NCBI GenBank assembly: GCA_015488885.1 | Contig: WFMW01000057.1 | Span: 1-64,000, forward strand | Origin: Gammaproteobacteria bacterium | GTDB taxonomy: Bacteria > Pseudomonadota > Gammaproteobacteria > SZUA-229 | Direction of reading: 5' to 3' | Length of the DNA: 64,000 bases | Shown: piece by piece, positions 36,075 to 46,037 of the stretch | How the letters are laid out: each line of letters starts with the position of its first letter | Position numbering within the stretch: the first letter of the stretch is position 1 | Position numbers and translations under genes: made by a program | Notes under the pieces: model-generated | What the model was told of the DNA's origin: nothing | The model's input: the letters and a program-made list of their open reading frames with translations, nothing else | Databases searched by the model: none

Positions 36075-37235
36075 ATGAAAGAAAACACAACATTCCAGTG
36101 GAGCATATCTTCTCTGAAATTGCTGTATCAGGTAATGAGCATCCTGAATTCAGCTGACAGTGACCGACAGGTTTTACATGACTTTCTGTATTTAATTAAA
36201 CAGCATTTTCATAGTAAAGCAGCCTCTATCCAGCTCATAACCAATGAAGGCTTAATGAATCTGGTCGCCTATGACGGTATCAGTGAATCACAGGCCAACA
36301 CCATTCAACATATACCCATTGATGGACATTTATTCAGTTTTGAAACCGATGTTATTGATGAGATCCAGATTTATGATGGTGAACTTGATTTTGATGGCCA
36401 CAAAGCCATTCAAATATGTATTCCTGTGCGCTATAAAATACGTACCCTGGGTGTTATCAACCTTTTCAGCATGGAAAAAGTCGAAATTACTGAAGAGCTT
36501 GCCTATTTACTCCTTTCTATTGGTGCCCATCTGGGTGAATCACTTAAAAAACACCAGCTTCAGGTCAGCGCAAAACAATTATTGATTCAGGAAGAACGTA
36601 ACACTATTGCCAATGAACTACATGATTCGCTTGCGCAAACACTTGCCTCAATACGTTTCCAGGTGCGTATTCTGGATCAGACATTACAGTCAGTGGGTGA
36701 TTATATGGCCATTCAAACCATTGAACAGATCGAGCACGGGCTTGAGGAAGCCACCACTGACCTGCGTGAACTCATTGCCCATTGCCGGGTTTCCATTGAG
36801 GAACAGGGGTTAATACCAGCTATTAAGCGTGTTGTTAATAAATTCAAACACGAAACTGGCATCCATATCCTGTTACAATGTGAAATTAATAATATTGAAT
36901 TACCCACCAATATGGAATTAAATGCTTATCGAATTGTTCAGGAATCGCTGGCCAATATAAAGAAACATGCCAATGCCAATATTGTTAGAGTATTAATAAC
37001 CACAGATGGTGACAATATACATATCCTGATAGAAAATGATGGTAACGGGTTTGATCAAAGTAAAATCCACAGTGAAGCAGGCAAACATCTTGGTTTAAGT
37101 ATTATGAAGGAACGCGCACGACATCTTGGTGGTGAGCTTAAAATTGAAAGTGAAATTGATGAAGGTACCCGCATTGAGCTAACTTTCAGGCACAACAATC
37201 AGACTGACAAAATAAAACAAATAAACATTATTTAA
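36075..37235 (+). CDS. soluble NarX/LiaS-type sensor histidine kinase with GAF domain
   Basis: 386-residue cytoplasmic kinase; no membrane helix. An N-terminal GAF-like sensor (about 25-160) is followed by a HisKA_3 phosphorylation helix ERNTIANELHDSLAQTLAS (histidine near residue 182) and a HATPase domain with AYRIVQESLANIKKHA, ENDGNGF and GLSIMKERARHLGG. It starts 64 bp after dsrR on the same strand, with the response regulator 15 bp downstream, so it is a good candidate for redox or sulfur control of dsr. The signal is unknown. Confidence 0.88.
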   Translation: MKENTTFQWSISSLKLLYQVMSILNSADSDRQVLHDFLYLIKQHFHSKAASIQLITNEGLMNLVAYDGISESQANTIQHIPIDGHLFSFETDVIDEIQIYDGELDFDGHKAIQICIPVRYKIRTLGVINLFSMEKVEITEELAYLLLSIGAHLGESLKKHQLQVSAKQLLIQEERNTIANELHDSLAQTLASIRFQVRILDQTLQSVGDYMAIQTIEQIEHGLEEATTDLRELIAHCRVSIEEQGLIPAIKRVVNKFKHETGIHILLQCEINNIELPTNMELNAYRIVQESLANIKKHANANIVRVLITTDGDNIHILIENDGNGFDQSKIHSEAGKHLGLSIMKERARHLGGELKIESEIDEGTRIELTFRHNNQTDKIKQINII

Positions 37236-37250
37236 AATGAGCCTTCTATT

Positions 37251-37913
37251 ATGCGTGTAATTATTATCGATGACCATGCCCTGTTCCGTGATGGCCTGAA
37301 AGGACTACTGGAACAAAGAAATATTACTGTGGCTGGTGTCGCTGCGGATGGCCATGAAGGTATCGAGCTGGCACAAAACATTCTGCCCGATATTATTTTA
37401 CTGGATCTGCGTATGCCACACATGAGCGGACTTGATACCTTACCTTTATTGCGTCAGCAACATCCGACTATTCCTGTTGTTATGTTAACTACCAGCAATG
37501 ATGAAAGTGATTTAATTAAAGCACTAAGAACCGGTGCTCAGGGTTACCTGTTGAAAGACATGGAACCGGATGAACTAGTAGGTGCGCTACGAGACATAGA
37601 AAATGGTAAAAATGTGGTTGCGGCTGATTTAACCGATGCACTTGCGCGTATGGTACAGGGCGAAACAACCGTCGATGATAATGCCGGGCCTTTTACTGAG
37701 CTAACCCCACGTGAAACTGAGATTTTATGCCTGTTAGCAGAAGGCCAGAGTAATAAACTGATTGCCAGAAATCTGGGGATCTCTGATGGAACAGTTAAAT
37801 TACATGTCAAAGCTATTCTGAGGAAACTTAATATTCATTCACGCGTTGAAGCAGCAGTAATGGCTGTCGAACATGGCTTGCGCAACCGGGAGAAAGAGAA
37901 TAAAACCCTATGA
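37251..37913 (+). CDS. NarL/FixJ-type response regulator
   Basis: 220 residues: a receiver domain with IIIDDHALFRDGL, phosphoacceptor D52 (LLDLRMP) and lysine near 102 (YLLKDM), then a LuxR-type helix-turn-helix (LTPRETEILCLLAEGQSNKLIARNLG, TVKLHVKAILRKL). Cognate of the upstream kinase. Its stop overlaps the rhodanese start by four bases (ATGA), so the three genes form one unit. Target promoters are unknown; dsrA is the natural candidate. Confidence 0.92.
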   Translation: MRVIIIDDHALFRDGLKGLLEQRNITVAGVAADGHEGIELAQNILPDIILLDLRMPHMSGLDTLPLLRQQHPTIPVVMLTTSNDESDLIKALRTGAQGYLLKDMEPDELVGALRDIENGKNVVAADLTDALARMVQGETTVDDNAGPFTELTPRETEILCLLAEGQSNKLIARNLGISDGTVKLHVKAILRKLNIHSRVEAAVMAVEHGLRNREKENKTL

Positions 37914-38392
37914 AAACATTTAAACAGATTGTCGCAGAAGCCAGTAAAACGATTAACGAACTGATGCCCTGGGATGTTGATGAACGCATCAAAAAAAACC
38001 CGGCATTGATGATAATTGATATACGTGAAGAATGTGAATTTGCCCAATTTCATATTAACAATTCAATGCTGGTGCCACGAGGCATCCTGGAAAGCGCCTG
38101 TGAAGCGGAATACGAAGATGCTGTTCCCGACCTGGTTAATGGTCGTGAAAAAGAAATTATTGTGGTCTGTCGATCGGGTCAACGCAGTGTCTTAAGCACA
38201 CAGATGTTGCAAGTGATGGGGTTTAAAGATATTGCATCAATGAAAACCGGCCTACGTGGATGGAATGATTACGAACTCCCTCTCTACGATCTGGAGCAGA
38301 AACAACTGGATCCAGATGATGTTGAAGAACTGCTTAAGGCCGGTTTCTGTTCATCACTGATGCACCCGGATCGGCGTACTATCCTGGCATAG
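37910..38392 (+). CDS. rhodanese-like sulfurtransferase
   Basis: 160 residues with one rhodanese domain: IIDIREECEFAQFHI, the MLVPRG loop, and the catalytic VVCRSGQRS with cysteine near residue 87. A C-terminal extension (residues 125-160) carries another cysteine in KAGFCSS. Cytoplasmic. Translation is coupled to the response regulator. Rhodaneses feed persulfide sulfur to the TusA-DsrE relay in sulfur oxidisers, so this may connect signalling and sulfur transfer. Confidence 0.85.
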   Translation: MKTFKQIVAEASKTINELMPWDVDERIKKNPALMIIDIREECEFAQFHINNSMLVPRGILESACEAEYEDAVPDLVNGREKEIIVVCRSGQRSVLSTQMLQVMGFKDIASMKTGLRGWNDYELPLYDLEQKQLDPDDVEELLKAGFCSSLMHPDRRTILA

Positions 38393-38450
38393 GTTAACCA
38401 ACAACCCAGCATGCAAACCAGTCATGCCAATCAATCATGTTGTACCCCTG

Positions 38451-38780
38451 TTATTCGGTCTTTTTCCGGTAATGTTTACGATCCTTGCGTCGCCTGCCCG
38501 CCTGCTGCGTGATAACACCCTGTACCGGCTCAATGCCAGAAATTTCCAGCGTATCGTATAAATCATTCAATGGCTGAAGATAATATTTATTTTCAACAAT
38601 CCGTAACTGTCTGAATATATATTCTTTGTTGACTTCTGCCATCACATAACAACCGTCATAAACCATCCCTTCCGGGTCAATAATAATAATTGCCCCATCA
38701 GCAAATTCCGGCAACATACTATCGCCTAAAACACGCAAAGCAAACGGCTCTTTTGCCGAACAACCGGAACCTGTATCCAT
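38451..38780 (-). CDS. S24-like (LexA/UmuD C-terminal type) protein without HTH
   Basis: 109 residues consisting only of the LexA-type peptidase fold. The serine is kept in VLGDSMLPEF (S21). Aligning MAEVNKEYIFRQLRIVENK with the LexA segment puts arginine (R57) where the catalytic lysine should be. The N-terminal DNA-binding domain is missing, and the C-terminus is a basic tail RRRKDRKHYRKK. It is therefore probably not a self-cleaving repressor. Divergent from the FKBP gene. Confidence 0.65.
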   Translation of the reverse strand: MDTGSGCSAKEPFALRVLGDSMLPEFADGAIIIIDPEGMVYDGCYVMAEVNKEYIFRQLRIVENKYYLQPLNDLYDTLEISGIEPVQGVITQQAGRRRKDRKHYRKKTE

Positions 38781-38903
38781 CTCACACCATCAAACGCGAA
38801 TAAAACTCATATTATACACCTTTGTGCATTATGTAAAATTAATCAGGTTAGCCCGTAGCGAAATAAAGGTGTAAAATAAGTGCGAATTTTTGGTGTTATA
38901 AAT

Positions 38904-39383
38904 ATGTCCGAGATTATTAGTAAAAACAAACACGTTAGCCTCACCTATTCAGTCATTGATGAAGATGGTGAAATTATCGAACGCATTGATCTTCCTGTTC
39001 AATATATTCAGGGGAAACAAAGCCAGCTGATCGAAAAAATAGAAGCTGCACTGGAGGGCCACAAAGAGGGTGATATCATTGATGTCGAACTCAGCCCTGA
39101 GGAAGGTTTTGGTCCGCATCTGCCCGAACTTACTTTTACCGATGATATTAATAATGTCCCTGCTGAATTCCACTCGATTGGTGCTGAGGTTGAATTTCAG
39201 AATGATCAGGGTGAAACAAAAATATTTCGTGTAAGCAAAATAGCAGACGGTAAACTTACCGTTGATGGTAACCACCCTTTTGCCGGTAAAAAAATCACCT
39301 ATAACATTACTGTAACAGGTGTTCGTCCTGCCACGGTAGATGAAATGGCAAATGGTGTACAGAACATGCCACAGCTACATTAA
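38904..39383 (+). CDS. FKBP/SlyD-like peptidyl-prolyl isomerase
   Basis: 159 residues from the ATG at 38904 (MSEIISKNKHVSLTY), the usual SlyD-type start; a GTG eight codons upstream with AAAGG in front is an alternative. It has the FKBP flap pattern (EAALEGHKEGDIIDVELSPEEGFG, then an insert-in-flap chaperone domain, DGNHPFAGK, then the last strand). It lacks the His-rich metal tail of E. coli SlyD. Cytoplasmic folding helper. Confidence 0.8.
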   Translation: MSEIISKNKHVSLTYSVIDEDGEIIERIDLPVQYIQGKQSQLIEKIEAALEGHKEGDIIDVELSPEEGFGPHLPELTFTDDINNVPAEFHSIGAEVEFQNDQGETKIFRVSKIADGKLTVDGNHPFAGKKITYNITVTGVRPATVDEMANGVQNMPQLH

Positions 39384-39407
39384 CCAGAATACGATAATAT
39401 AAACACA

Positions 39408-39764
39408 ATGACACCATCAACCATACCTGATATTACCGATGCTGAACACTGGATGGTAAGCACCACTATCGCGGAACGCTGGTCTAATAAAAAAATTGAC
39501 ATTGAAATGGCTGATGTTGAAATTAGAATGCATCCTGATGACCGGGTACTCAGCTTATGCCCTGCACTGTACTGGCAGGTTGATAATACCAGCTTTGTCA
39601 TTGTAAAAACTGGCGAGCGTAACTACCGATGTCAGTTTTATTATCGTGGCTATCAGCAGTATGGCACAGGCAAAACAGAATTTGATGATATTGCTGACTG
39701 TATCACTACACTGTTACAGGTTCATTCCGATAAAGAAACCGAACTTTCAATGGAACAGCATTAA
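39408..39764 (+). CDS. uncharacterised 118-residue protein
   Basis: Soluble acidic protein 24 bp after the FKBP gene. Contains EIRMHPDDRVLSLCPALYWQ and NYRCQFYYRGYQQYGTGK, two cysteines, no signal peptide. The family is not recognised. Length and codon use are normal for the region, and it sits in a run of plus-strand genes leading to pfp. Confidence 0.6.
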   Translation: MTPSTIPDITDAEHWMVSTTIAERWSNKKIDIEMADVEIRMHPDDRVLSLCPALYWQVDNTSFVIVKTGERNYRCQFYYRGYQQYGTGKTEFDDIADCITTLLQVHSDKETELSMEQH

Positions 39765-39818
39765 CTTTAATATTCTGTAATAATTTTCAAATAATAATTT
39801 AAACTTTCGAGGTTAAGT

Positions 39819-41081
39819 ATGAGCAAAAAAATGAATGCCTTTTATGCACAATCCGGTGGTGTAACAGCAGTAATTAATGCATCAGCCTGTGGTGTAATAG
39901 AAACCGCGCGTAAACACAAGGATAAGATTGGTAAAGTATATGCCGGCAACAATGGTATTATCGGTGCTTTATCGGAAGAACTGATCGATACCAATAAAGA
40001 GACCAAAACAACTATTGCTGGCCTGCGTAACACGCCATCAGGTGCATTTGGTTCCTGCCGCTTTAAATTAAAAAGTCTGGAGGATAATAGAGCTGAATAT
40101 GAACGTTTAATCGAAGTTTTTAAAGCACATAATATTGGTTACTTTTTCTATAATGGTGGCGGTGATTCCGCTGATACCTGCCTTAAAGTTTCCCAGATTG
40201 GTAAAAAAATGGGTTATCCCATAACAGCTGTACACGTTCCCAAAACTGTTGATAATGATTTACCTATTACTGATAACTGCCCCGGTTTTGGTTCCGTTGC
40301 AAAATATATCGCCATTTCTACCATGGAAGCCAGCTTCGATGTCGCCTCAATGTGCAAAACATCGACCAAAGTGTTTGTTCTTGAAGTGATGGGGCGCCAT
40401 GCTGGCTGGATTGCAGCAGCCGGTGCAATGGCCTCAACTGCTGACCATGAAATCCCCATCGTTATTTTATTTCCTGAAGTAAAATTTGATCAGGCTAAAT
40501 TCCTCGCTCTGGTTGATGAGAAAGTGAAAAAATTTGGTTATTGCTCGGTGGTTGTATCCGAAGGTGTGGCATGGCCTGATGGTAAATTTCTGGCAGAAAC
40601 TGGTCTCAAAGATGCATTCGGTCACAGTCAACTAGGTGGCGCTGCACCTGTTGTCGCTGGCATGGTGCAAGAAAAACTTGGCTATAAATACCACTGGGCA
40701 GTCGCTGACTACCTGCAGCGAGCGGCTCGTCACATTGCATCAAAATCGGATGTGGATCAGGCTTACGCAACCGGAAAAGCCGCCGTTGAATATGCAATTA
40801 AAGGTCACAATTCTGTTATGCCAGCCATTAAGCGCACCAGCAATAAACCCTATCGCTGGAAAATTGAAATGGCACCACTGAAAAAAGTGGCTAACGTTGA
40901 AAAAATGATGCCGAAGAGTTTTATTTCTAAAGATGGTTTTAACGTTACCAGAAAATGTCGCGAATATCTGGAACCTTTAATCAAAGGTGAAGATTATCCA
41001 GCCTATAAAAATGGGCTGCCAAAATATGTAACACTGAAAAAAGTCATGGCAGATAAAAAATGTGAGCCTTTTGAAATTTAA
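39819..41081 (+). CDS. pfp: PPi-dependent 6-phosphofructokinase
   Basis: 420 residues. The phosphoryl-donor loop is GGGDSADT instead of the ATP-enzyme GGDGS, and the active-site motif is PKTVDNDLP, where lysine after proline is the signature of PPi use. It interconverts fructose 6-phosphate plus PPi with fructose 1,6-bisphosphate plus phosphate reversibly. In autotrophic sulfur oxidisers the enzyme is thought to run in the bisphosphatase direction and recover PPi from the Calvin cycle. Located with adk, hppA and sat, all of which handle the same pools. Confidence 0.9.
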   Translation: MSKKMNAFYAQSGGVTAVINASACGVIETARKHKDKIGKVYAGNNGIIGALSEELIDTNKETKTTIAGLRNTPSGAFGSCRFKLKSLEDNRAEYERLIEVFKAHNIGYFFYNGGGDSADTCLKVSQIGKKMGYPITAVHVPKTVDNDLPITDNCPGFGSVAKYIAISTMEASFDVASMCKTSTKVFVLEVMGRHAGWIAAAGAMASTADHEIPIVILFPEVKFDQAKFLALVDEKVKKFGYCSVVVSEGVAWPDGKFLAETGLKDAFGHSQLGGAAPVVAGMVQEKLGYKYHWAVADYLQRAARHIASKSDVDQAYATGKAAVEYAIKGHNSVMPAIKRTSNKPYRWKIEMAPLKKVANVEKMMPKSFISKDGFNVTRKCREYLEPLIKGEDYPAYKNGLPKYVTLKKVMADKKCEPFEI

Positions 41082-41099
41082 CCTGAGTTGATTTAGATC

Positions 41100-41306
41100 A
41101 TGACTTTAGACAAGGCTCATGAGTTAATATCCATGCACGCAGGTTTAGGCAGCGGTTACAACCGTAACGCTGCCCGCATGGTTTTAGGTGAAGTAATGCG
41201 AGATCACGGCCAGGAGGCCGTAGACAGGCTTATTATTGAATTTAATCTTGAACAGCAATGGGGAATAAAACCTGGCACCTTCTTTGAAAGTGCTTTCAAA
41301 AGCTAA
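41100..41306 (+). CDS. 68-residue small protein
   Basis: Starts 18 bp after pfp, no strong Shine-Dalgarno, so probably coupled. Helical, with LDKAHELISMHAGLGSGYNRNAAR and ending in WGIKPGTFFESAFKS. No family recognised. Its position between pfp and adk suggests an accessory to this unit. Confidence 0.6.
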   Translation: MTLDKAHELISMHAGLGSGYNRNAARMVLGEVMRDHGQEAVDRLIIEFNLEQQWGIKPGTFFESAFKS

Positions 41307-41421
41307 ATTCATTAACTGGCGTTATATCAGGAACCTGACAAATCAACTCAGCTGTCAGTAACACCTTAATTCAGTATATCAACATATTGTTGTAACTGAA
41401 TGTTTCTTTTAACAAATATAA

Positions 41422-42087
<666 letters not shown>

Positions 42088-42187
42088 GCAAAAAGATTCA
42101 CTGCAAACGATTAACCGGCTACGGTTAACTATCCATTAAAATTAAAACAACCAGTTTAATAACACTCTCATATCAGGAGAACCAAAA

Positions 42188-44206
42188 ATGTCTATTGCAA
42201 TACTAATTGCTATTGCCTGTGCCATATTCGGCATCGGCTTTGGCGTCTTATCTATTTTTAGCGTACTGTCAAAACCTATGGGTAATGACGAAATGGTACA
42301 TATACAACAGGCTATTCAGGAAGGTGGTTCTGCCTACCTGAAGCGTCAATACACCGCCATTGGCATTGTTGGTATCATCGTCTACTTTATTATTATGTTC
42401 GCGCTGAATACCACAACAGCCATGGGTTTTGCTATCGGTGCCATTTTCTCCGGTGCAGCTGGTTTTATCGGGATGCATATCTCGGTACGATCCAACTCTC
42501 GAACCGCTGAAGCCGCACGTGGCGGCATCGCACCAGCATTAGAAATTGCATTCAGAGGTGGATCCATTACTGGTATGCTGGTCGTTGGCCTGGCTCTGCT
42601 TGGGGTTGCAGGTTACTATGCCATTCTTATGTCTATGGGCTTTGAAATGGAGAAAGCATTACATGCCATGGTTGGTCTGGCATTTGGTGGTTCACTCATT
42701 TCCATCTTTGCACGTTTAGGTGGCGGTATTTTTACCAAAGGTGCGGATGTTGGCGCTGATATTGTCGGTAAAGTCGAAGCAGGTATTCCAGAAGATGATC
42801 CACGTAACCCGGCTGTTATTGCTGATAATGTCGGTGATAATGTCGGTGACTGCGCGGGAATGGCTGCCGACCTGTTTGAAACTTATGCGGTTACCATGGT
42901 GGCAACCATGTTATTAGGCAGTCTGGTGCTTAAAAATGCGGGTGAACTAGCAGTGACTTACCCATTAATTCTTGGCGCTATTTCTATCATCAGCTCAGTT
43001 ATCGGTACTTTCTTTGTTAAAACATCCGATGGCGGCAAGATCATGAATGCACTCTATAAGGGAACACTGGTATCAGCTTTATTATCAGCCATTGCATTCT
43101 ATTTTGTCACAACAAAAATGATGTCTGGTATTGAAGGCTATTCTGCCATGTCGCTGTTCTATTGTTCACTTATTGGCCTGGCATTAACCATGGCTATGAT
43201 TGTCATTACAGAATATTATACAGCCACCGAATTTTCCCCTGTACGTCAAATTGCACAGGCATCCACCACCGGTGACGGTACCAATGTTATTGCCGGTCTG
43301 GGGATATCAATGAAAGCAACAGCAGCTCCGGTACTGGCTATTTGTTTGGCGATCTGGGGAGCTTATGCGCTAGCCGGTTTATACGGTATTGCCATTTCGG
43401 CAACGGCCATGTTGTCCATGACCGGTATTATTGTTGCACTCGACGCCTATGGCCCGATTACAGATAATGCTGGTGGTATTGCTGAAATGGCAGAACTTCC
43501 TGATGATGTCCGTAATACCACCGATGCACTTGACGCAGTGGGTAATACAACAAAGGCCGTCACCAAAGGTTATGCAATTGGTTCTGCTGGTCTGGCAACA
43601 CTGGTTTTATTTGCCGACTTCACACATTCACTTAATACCGCAGGGAAATCGGTGACTTTTGATTTATCTAATCACATGGTAATTATTGGACTGTTTATCG
43701 GTGGTTTAGTCCCCTACCTGTTCGGTGCAAAAGCAATGGAAGCCGTTGGACGCGCAGCCGGCGGCATTGTTAATGAAGTACGTCGTCAGTTTAAGGAAAT
43801 GCCTGGTATTATGGATAAAACACAGAAACCAGACTATTCCAAAGCGGTTGATATGTTAACGCGTGCAGCAATTAAAGAAATGATTCTACCTTCATTATTG
43901 CCGATTATCGTACCAATTATTGTTGGTTTAACGCTGGGTTCACAGGCACTTGGTGGTGTTTTAATCGGCAGCATTGTAACCGGACTGTTTCTTGCTATCT
44001 CAATGACTACAGGTGGCGGTGCCTGGGATAATGCTAAAAAATATATTGAAGATGGTAATCTCGGCGGCAAAGGTTCAGATACCCATAAAGCAGCTATTAC
44101 GGGTGACACCGTTGGTGATCCGTATAAAGACACTGCAGGCCCGGCAATTAACCCGTTGATTAAAATCATCAATATTGTTGCCATGCTTATGGTGCCACTG
44201 TTATAG
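42188..44206 (+). CDS. hppA: H+-translocating pyrophosphatase
   Basis: 672-residue membrane pump with about 15-16 helices. The PPi site is [21 protein letters not shown], followed by [18 protein letters not shown]. The segment [17 protein letters not shown] has lysine after GNTT, the marker of K+-independent proton pumps (K+-dependent enzymes have alanine). It either uses PPi to pump protons or makes PPi from the gradient. Ends with a strong terminator at 44280-44314. Confidence 0.96.
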   Translation: MSIAILIAIACAIFGIGFGVLSIFSVLSKPMGNDEMVHIQQAIQEGGSAYLKRQYTAIGIVGIIVYFIIMFALNTTTAMGFAIGAIFSGAAGFIGMHISVRSNSRTAEAARGGIAPALEIAFRGGSITGMLVVGLALLGVAGYYAILMSMGFEMEKALHAMVGLAFGGSLISIFARLGGGIFTKGADVGADIVGKVEAGIPEDDPRNPAVIADNVGDNVGDCAGMAADLFETYAVTMVATMLLGSLVLKNAGELAVTYPLILGAISIISSVIGTFFVKTSDGGKIMNALYKGTLVSALLSAIAFYFVTTKMMSGIEGYSAMSLFYCSLIGLALTMAMIVITEYYTATEFSPVRQIAQASTTGDGTNVIAGLGISMKATAAPVLAICLAIWGAYALAGLYGIAISATAMLSMTGIIVALDAYGPITDNAGGIAEMAELPDDVRNTTDALDAVGNTTKAVTKGYAIGSAGLATLVLFADFTHSLNTAGKSVTFDLSNHMVIIGLFIGGLVPYLFGAKAMEAVGRAAGGIVNEVRRQFKEMPGIMDKTQKPDYSKAVDMLTRAAIKEMILPSLLPIIVPIIVGLTLGSQALGGVLIGSIVTGLFLAISMTTGGGAWDNAKKYIEDGNLGGKGSDTHKAAITGDTVGDPYKDTAGPAINPLIKIINIVAMLMVPLL

Positions 44207-44279
44207 ACACCCGTGTTGTAAAATACAGTCACAGCGAGTTGTCTATTCATTAACAGATAAAAAATCTGCTGATGTATTT

Positions 44280-44314
44280 AAAAAGGCCATAATGAGATTC
44301 ATTATGGCCTTTTT
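44280..44314 (+). terminator. intrinsic terminator after hppA
   Basis: Stem AAAAAGGCCATAATG / CATTATGGCCTTTTT with a five-base loop and T-run, 74 bp after the hppA stop. Confidence 0.9.
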
Positions 44315-44464
44315 AATGATCGATATTTTTATATGATTCCTCGATTCAAGTAATAACCGTATAAGCGGCCAACTGATTAATCTAAACTTGACGCTAATCA
44401 ACGTATTTTTTTCAGGATATAAGTTAAAATACAGATATAACTACTAAATAAGAGAGAAGATAGT

Positions 44465-44701
44465 ATGCCTGTTTCCCACCATCCATTAGCCGAAGAGTTT
44501 GCTGAATATAAAAAAACCTTCCATGAATTAAAACTAAATAACTCTCATTTCCGTCGTTTAGCCAATGAATATGAAGGTCTGGATAAATCCATCTTTCGTG
44601 CTGAACAGGGTATTGAGGTCGTTAATGATGATTATCTGGAGACTATTAAAAAAGAACGAGTACATCTTAAAGATCAGATATACACAATGCTAAAAAGCTA
44701 A
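44465..44701 (+). CDS. YdcH/DUF465-family protein
   Basis: 78 residues, all-helical. HHPLAEEFAEYKKTFHELKL, FRRLANEYEGLDKSIFRAE and LKKERVHLKDQIYTMLK-like segments match the DUF465 pattern of YdcH. AGAGAGAAG lies upstream of the ATG. Function unknown. It is 49 bp upstream of the DksA-like gene. Confidence 0.8.
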   Translation: MPVSHHPLAEEFAEYKKTFHELKLNNSHFRRLANEYEGLDKSIFRAEQGIEVVNDDYLETIKKERVHLKDQIYTMLKS

Positions 44702-44750
44702 CCTTCCAAGATTTCACCCAAACCTATCCAAATAAATAAAAACCATCACC

Positions 44751-45098
44751 ATGCTAAACAATATTGAACAAATACGTCAACAACTGATAGCGCAACGCGC
44801 CGAACTCAGTAAACGTATTAAGGCAATTAACAAGGACATACATCATCAATCTACACCTGTAGAAAAAGATTTTGCCGAACAGGTTACCCAACGTGAAAAC
44901 GATGAAGTTCTGTCAGCACTTGATGATGAAGCAAGACAAACCATTCAGCTTATTGATGCAGCACTTGAACGCATCAAATCTAATGAATACGGGCTCTGTC
45001 AGTTTTGTGGTGAACCCATTGCTAAAGAAAGACTCACTGCTTTACCTTTTGCCACAACCTGTATTCGTTGCGCTGAAAAACTCGCATCAGCCGATTGA
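44751..45098 (+). CDS. TraR/DksA-type zinc-finger protein
   Basis: 115 residues: an N-terminal coiled-coil (RQQLIAQRAELSKRIKAINKD) and a C-terminal four-cysteine finger CQFCGEPIAKERL...CIRCAEK. Such proteins act in the RNA polymerase secondary channel. It is shorter than DksA and lacks the DxxDxA coiled-coil tip in obvious form, so a general DksA/TraR label is used. Followed by a terminator at 45191-45226. Confidence 0.82.
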   Translation: MLNNIEQIRQQLIAQRAELSKRIKAINKDIHHQSTPVEKDFAEQVTQRENDEVLSALDDEARQTIQLIDAALERIKSNEYGLCQFCGEPIAKERLTALPFATTCIRCAEKLASAD

Positions 45099-45190
45099 TA
45101 ACCACAGATAATATACACTCTGCAATAAGCTAATACCTCTCCCTGTTAGTTGATGTTCAAGGCGCCTGGAAGCTAACCCGGGCGGATTAA

Positions 45191-45226
45191 AAAAGGCCGA
45201 TTGAGAAAAATCTCAATCGGCCTTTT
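45191..45226. terminator. intrinsic terminator
   Basis: Stem AAAAGGCCGATTGAGA / TCTCAATCGGCCTTTT with a four-base loop. A-rich and T-rich flanks on both sides allow it to serve the convergent sulfur-globule gene as well. Confidence 0.88.
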
Positions 45227-45286
45227 AATTTACTCAGCTACTTTAGCCATATCTGGCTAAAGAAACTGAGTAACTAAGCAGTAATA

Positions 45287-45724
45287 TTATTTAGCTGCTG
45301 GTGCTGCAGGCGCTGCTGGTGCAGCAGGTGCAGGTGCACCATAAGGACGAGGACCATAATACGGACGTGGGCCATAGTAAGGACGGTTGTAATAGCCATT
45401 GTTACCATTCCAGCCGTTATTACCAGAATAGTTACCATTGTAACCATTGTAGCCATTACCATTACCATAGTATGAATTATAACCATTACCATGCGCTCGA
45501 CCATGAGCTTTACCACTCATACCAAAGTTAAAACTGCCATTAGCATCGCCAGAACCGTCACCTGAGCCATCACCATAGCCGTTACCGTTACCATTGCCAT
45601 AACCGTTACCATAACCATTACCGTTATTGTTCCAGTTACCGTTATTACCATTATTCCACCATGCATTTGCAGAGGTGGAAACCGCAAGAATTGCTGCAGC
45701 TGCTACAATTTTTAATATTTTCAT
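45287..45724 (-). CDS. sulfur globule envelope protein (Sgp-like)
   Basis: 145 residues with a Sec signal peptide (residues 1-21, ending SANA). The mature chain starts WWNNGNNGN and is dominated by Gly, Asn and Tyr repeats (GYGNGYGNGNGNGYG), with a central FNFGMSGKAHGRAHG block, then PYYGPRPYYGPRPYG and an Ala-Pro tail. This composition and tail match the structural proteins coating periplasmic sulfur globules (SgpA/SgpB type in A. vinosum). The rich repeats make homology inference depend on composition and context. Divergent from sat. Confidence 0.72.
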   Translation of the reverse strand: MKILKIVAAAAILAVSTSANAWWNNGNNGNWNNNGNGYGNGYGNGNGNGYGDGSGDGSGDANGSFNFGMSGKAHGRAHGNGYNSYYGNGNGYNGYNGNYSGNNGWNGNNGYYNRPYYGPRPYYGPRPYGAPAPAAPAAPAAPAAK

Positions 45725-45857
45725 GTTTGTTCTCTTTCATGTAGTTAAAAATCACCACATGACATAATAAATCTTGTGGCGTAGGCAAACATTAAGCTAA
45801 ATCATCACTTTAGTCAATCCTGTTTCTCTGGTGAATTTCTATAGAATTCTATTTAGT

Positions 45858-45869
45858 TGATAATTATCA
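45858..45869. promoter_or_regulatory. perfect palindrome TGATAATTATCA in sgp-sat divergent region
   Basis: A 12-bp perfect dyad 134 bp upstream of the sgp-like start and 180 bp from sat. It resembles half of a Fur box without the central base, but no clear 19-mer is present. A smaller hairpin ACCCG-N10-CGGGT lies at 45966-45985 near sat. Nothing else is seen in 45725-46037. Confidence 0.3.
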
Positions 45870-46037
45870 TACTTTTACGTATTCAATGTTTACCGCCATT
45901 TTCGCCACTACTGACACAAAAATATATCACCACTACGAAACCAGCCCTTTTTGTTGTACAATGCAACCCGATTTTTAATACGGGTACAACCATAATGTCT
46001 GAAAACACAGGCATAACCCTACTTCAGGAGACTTTTA

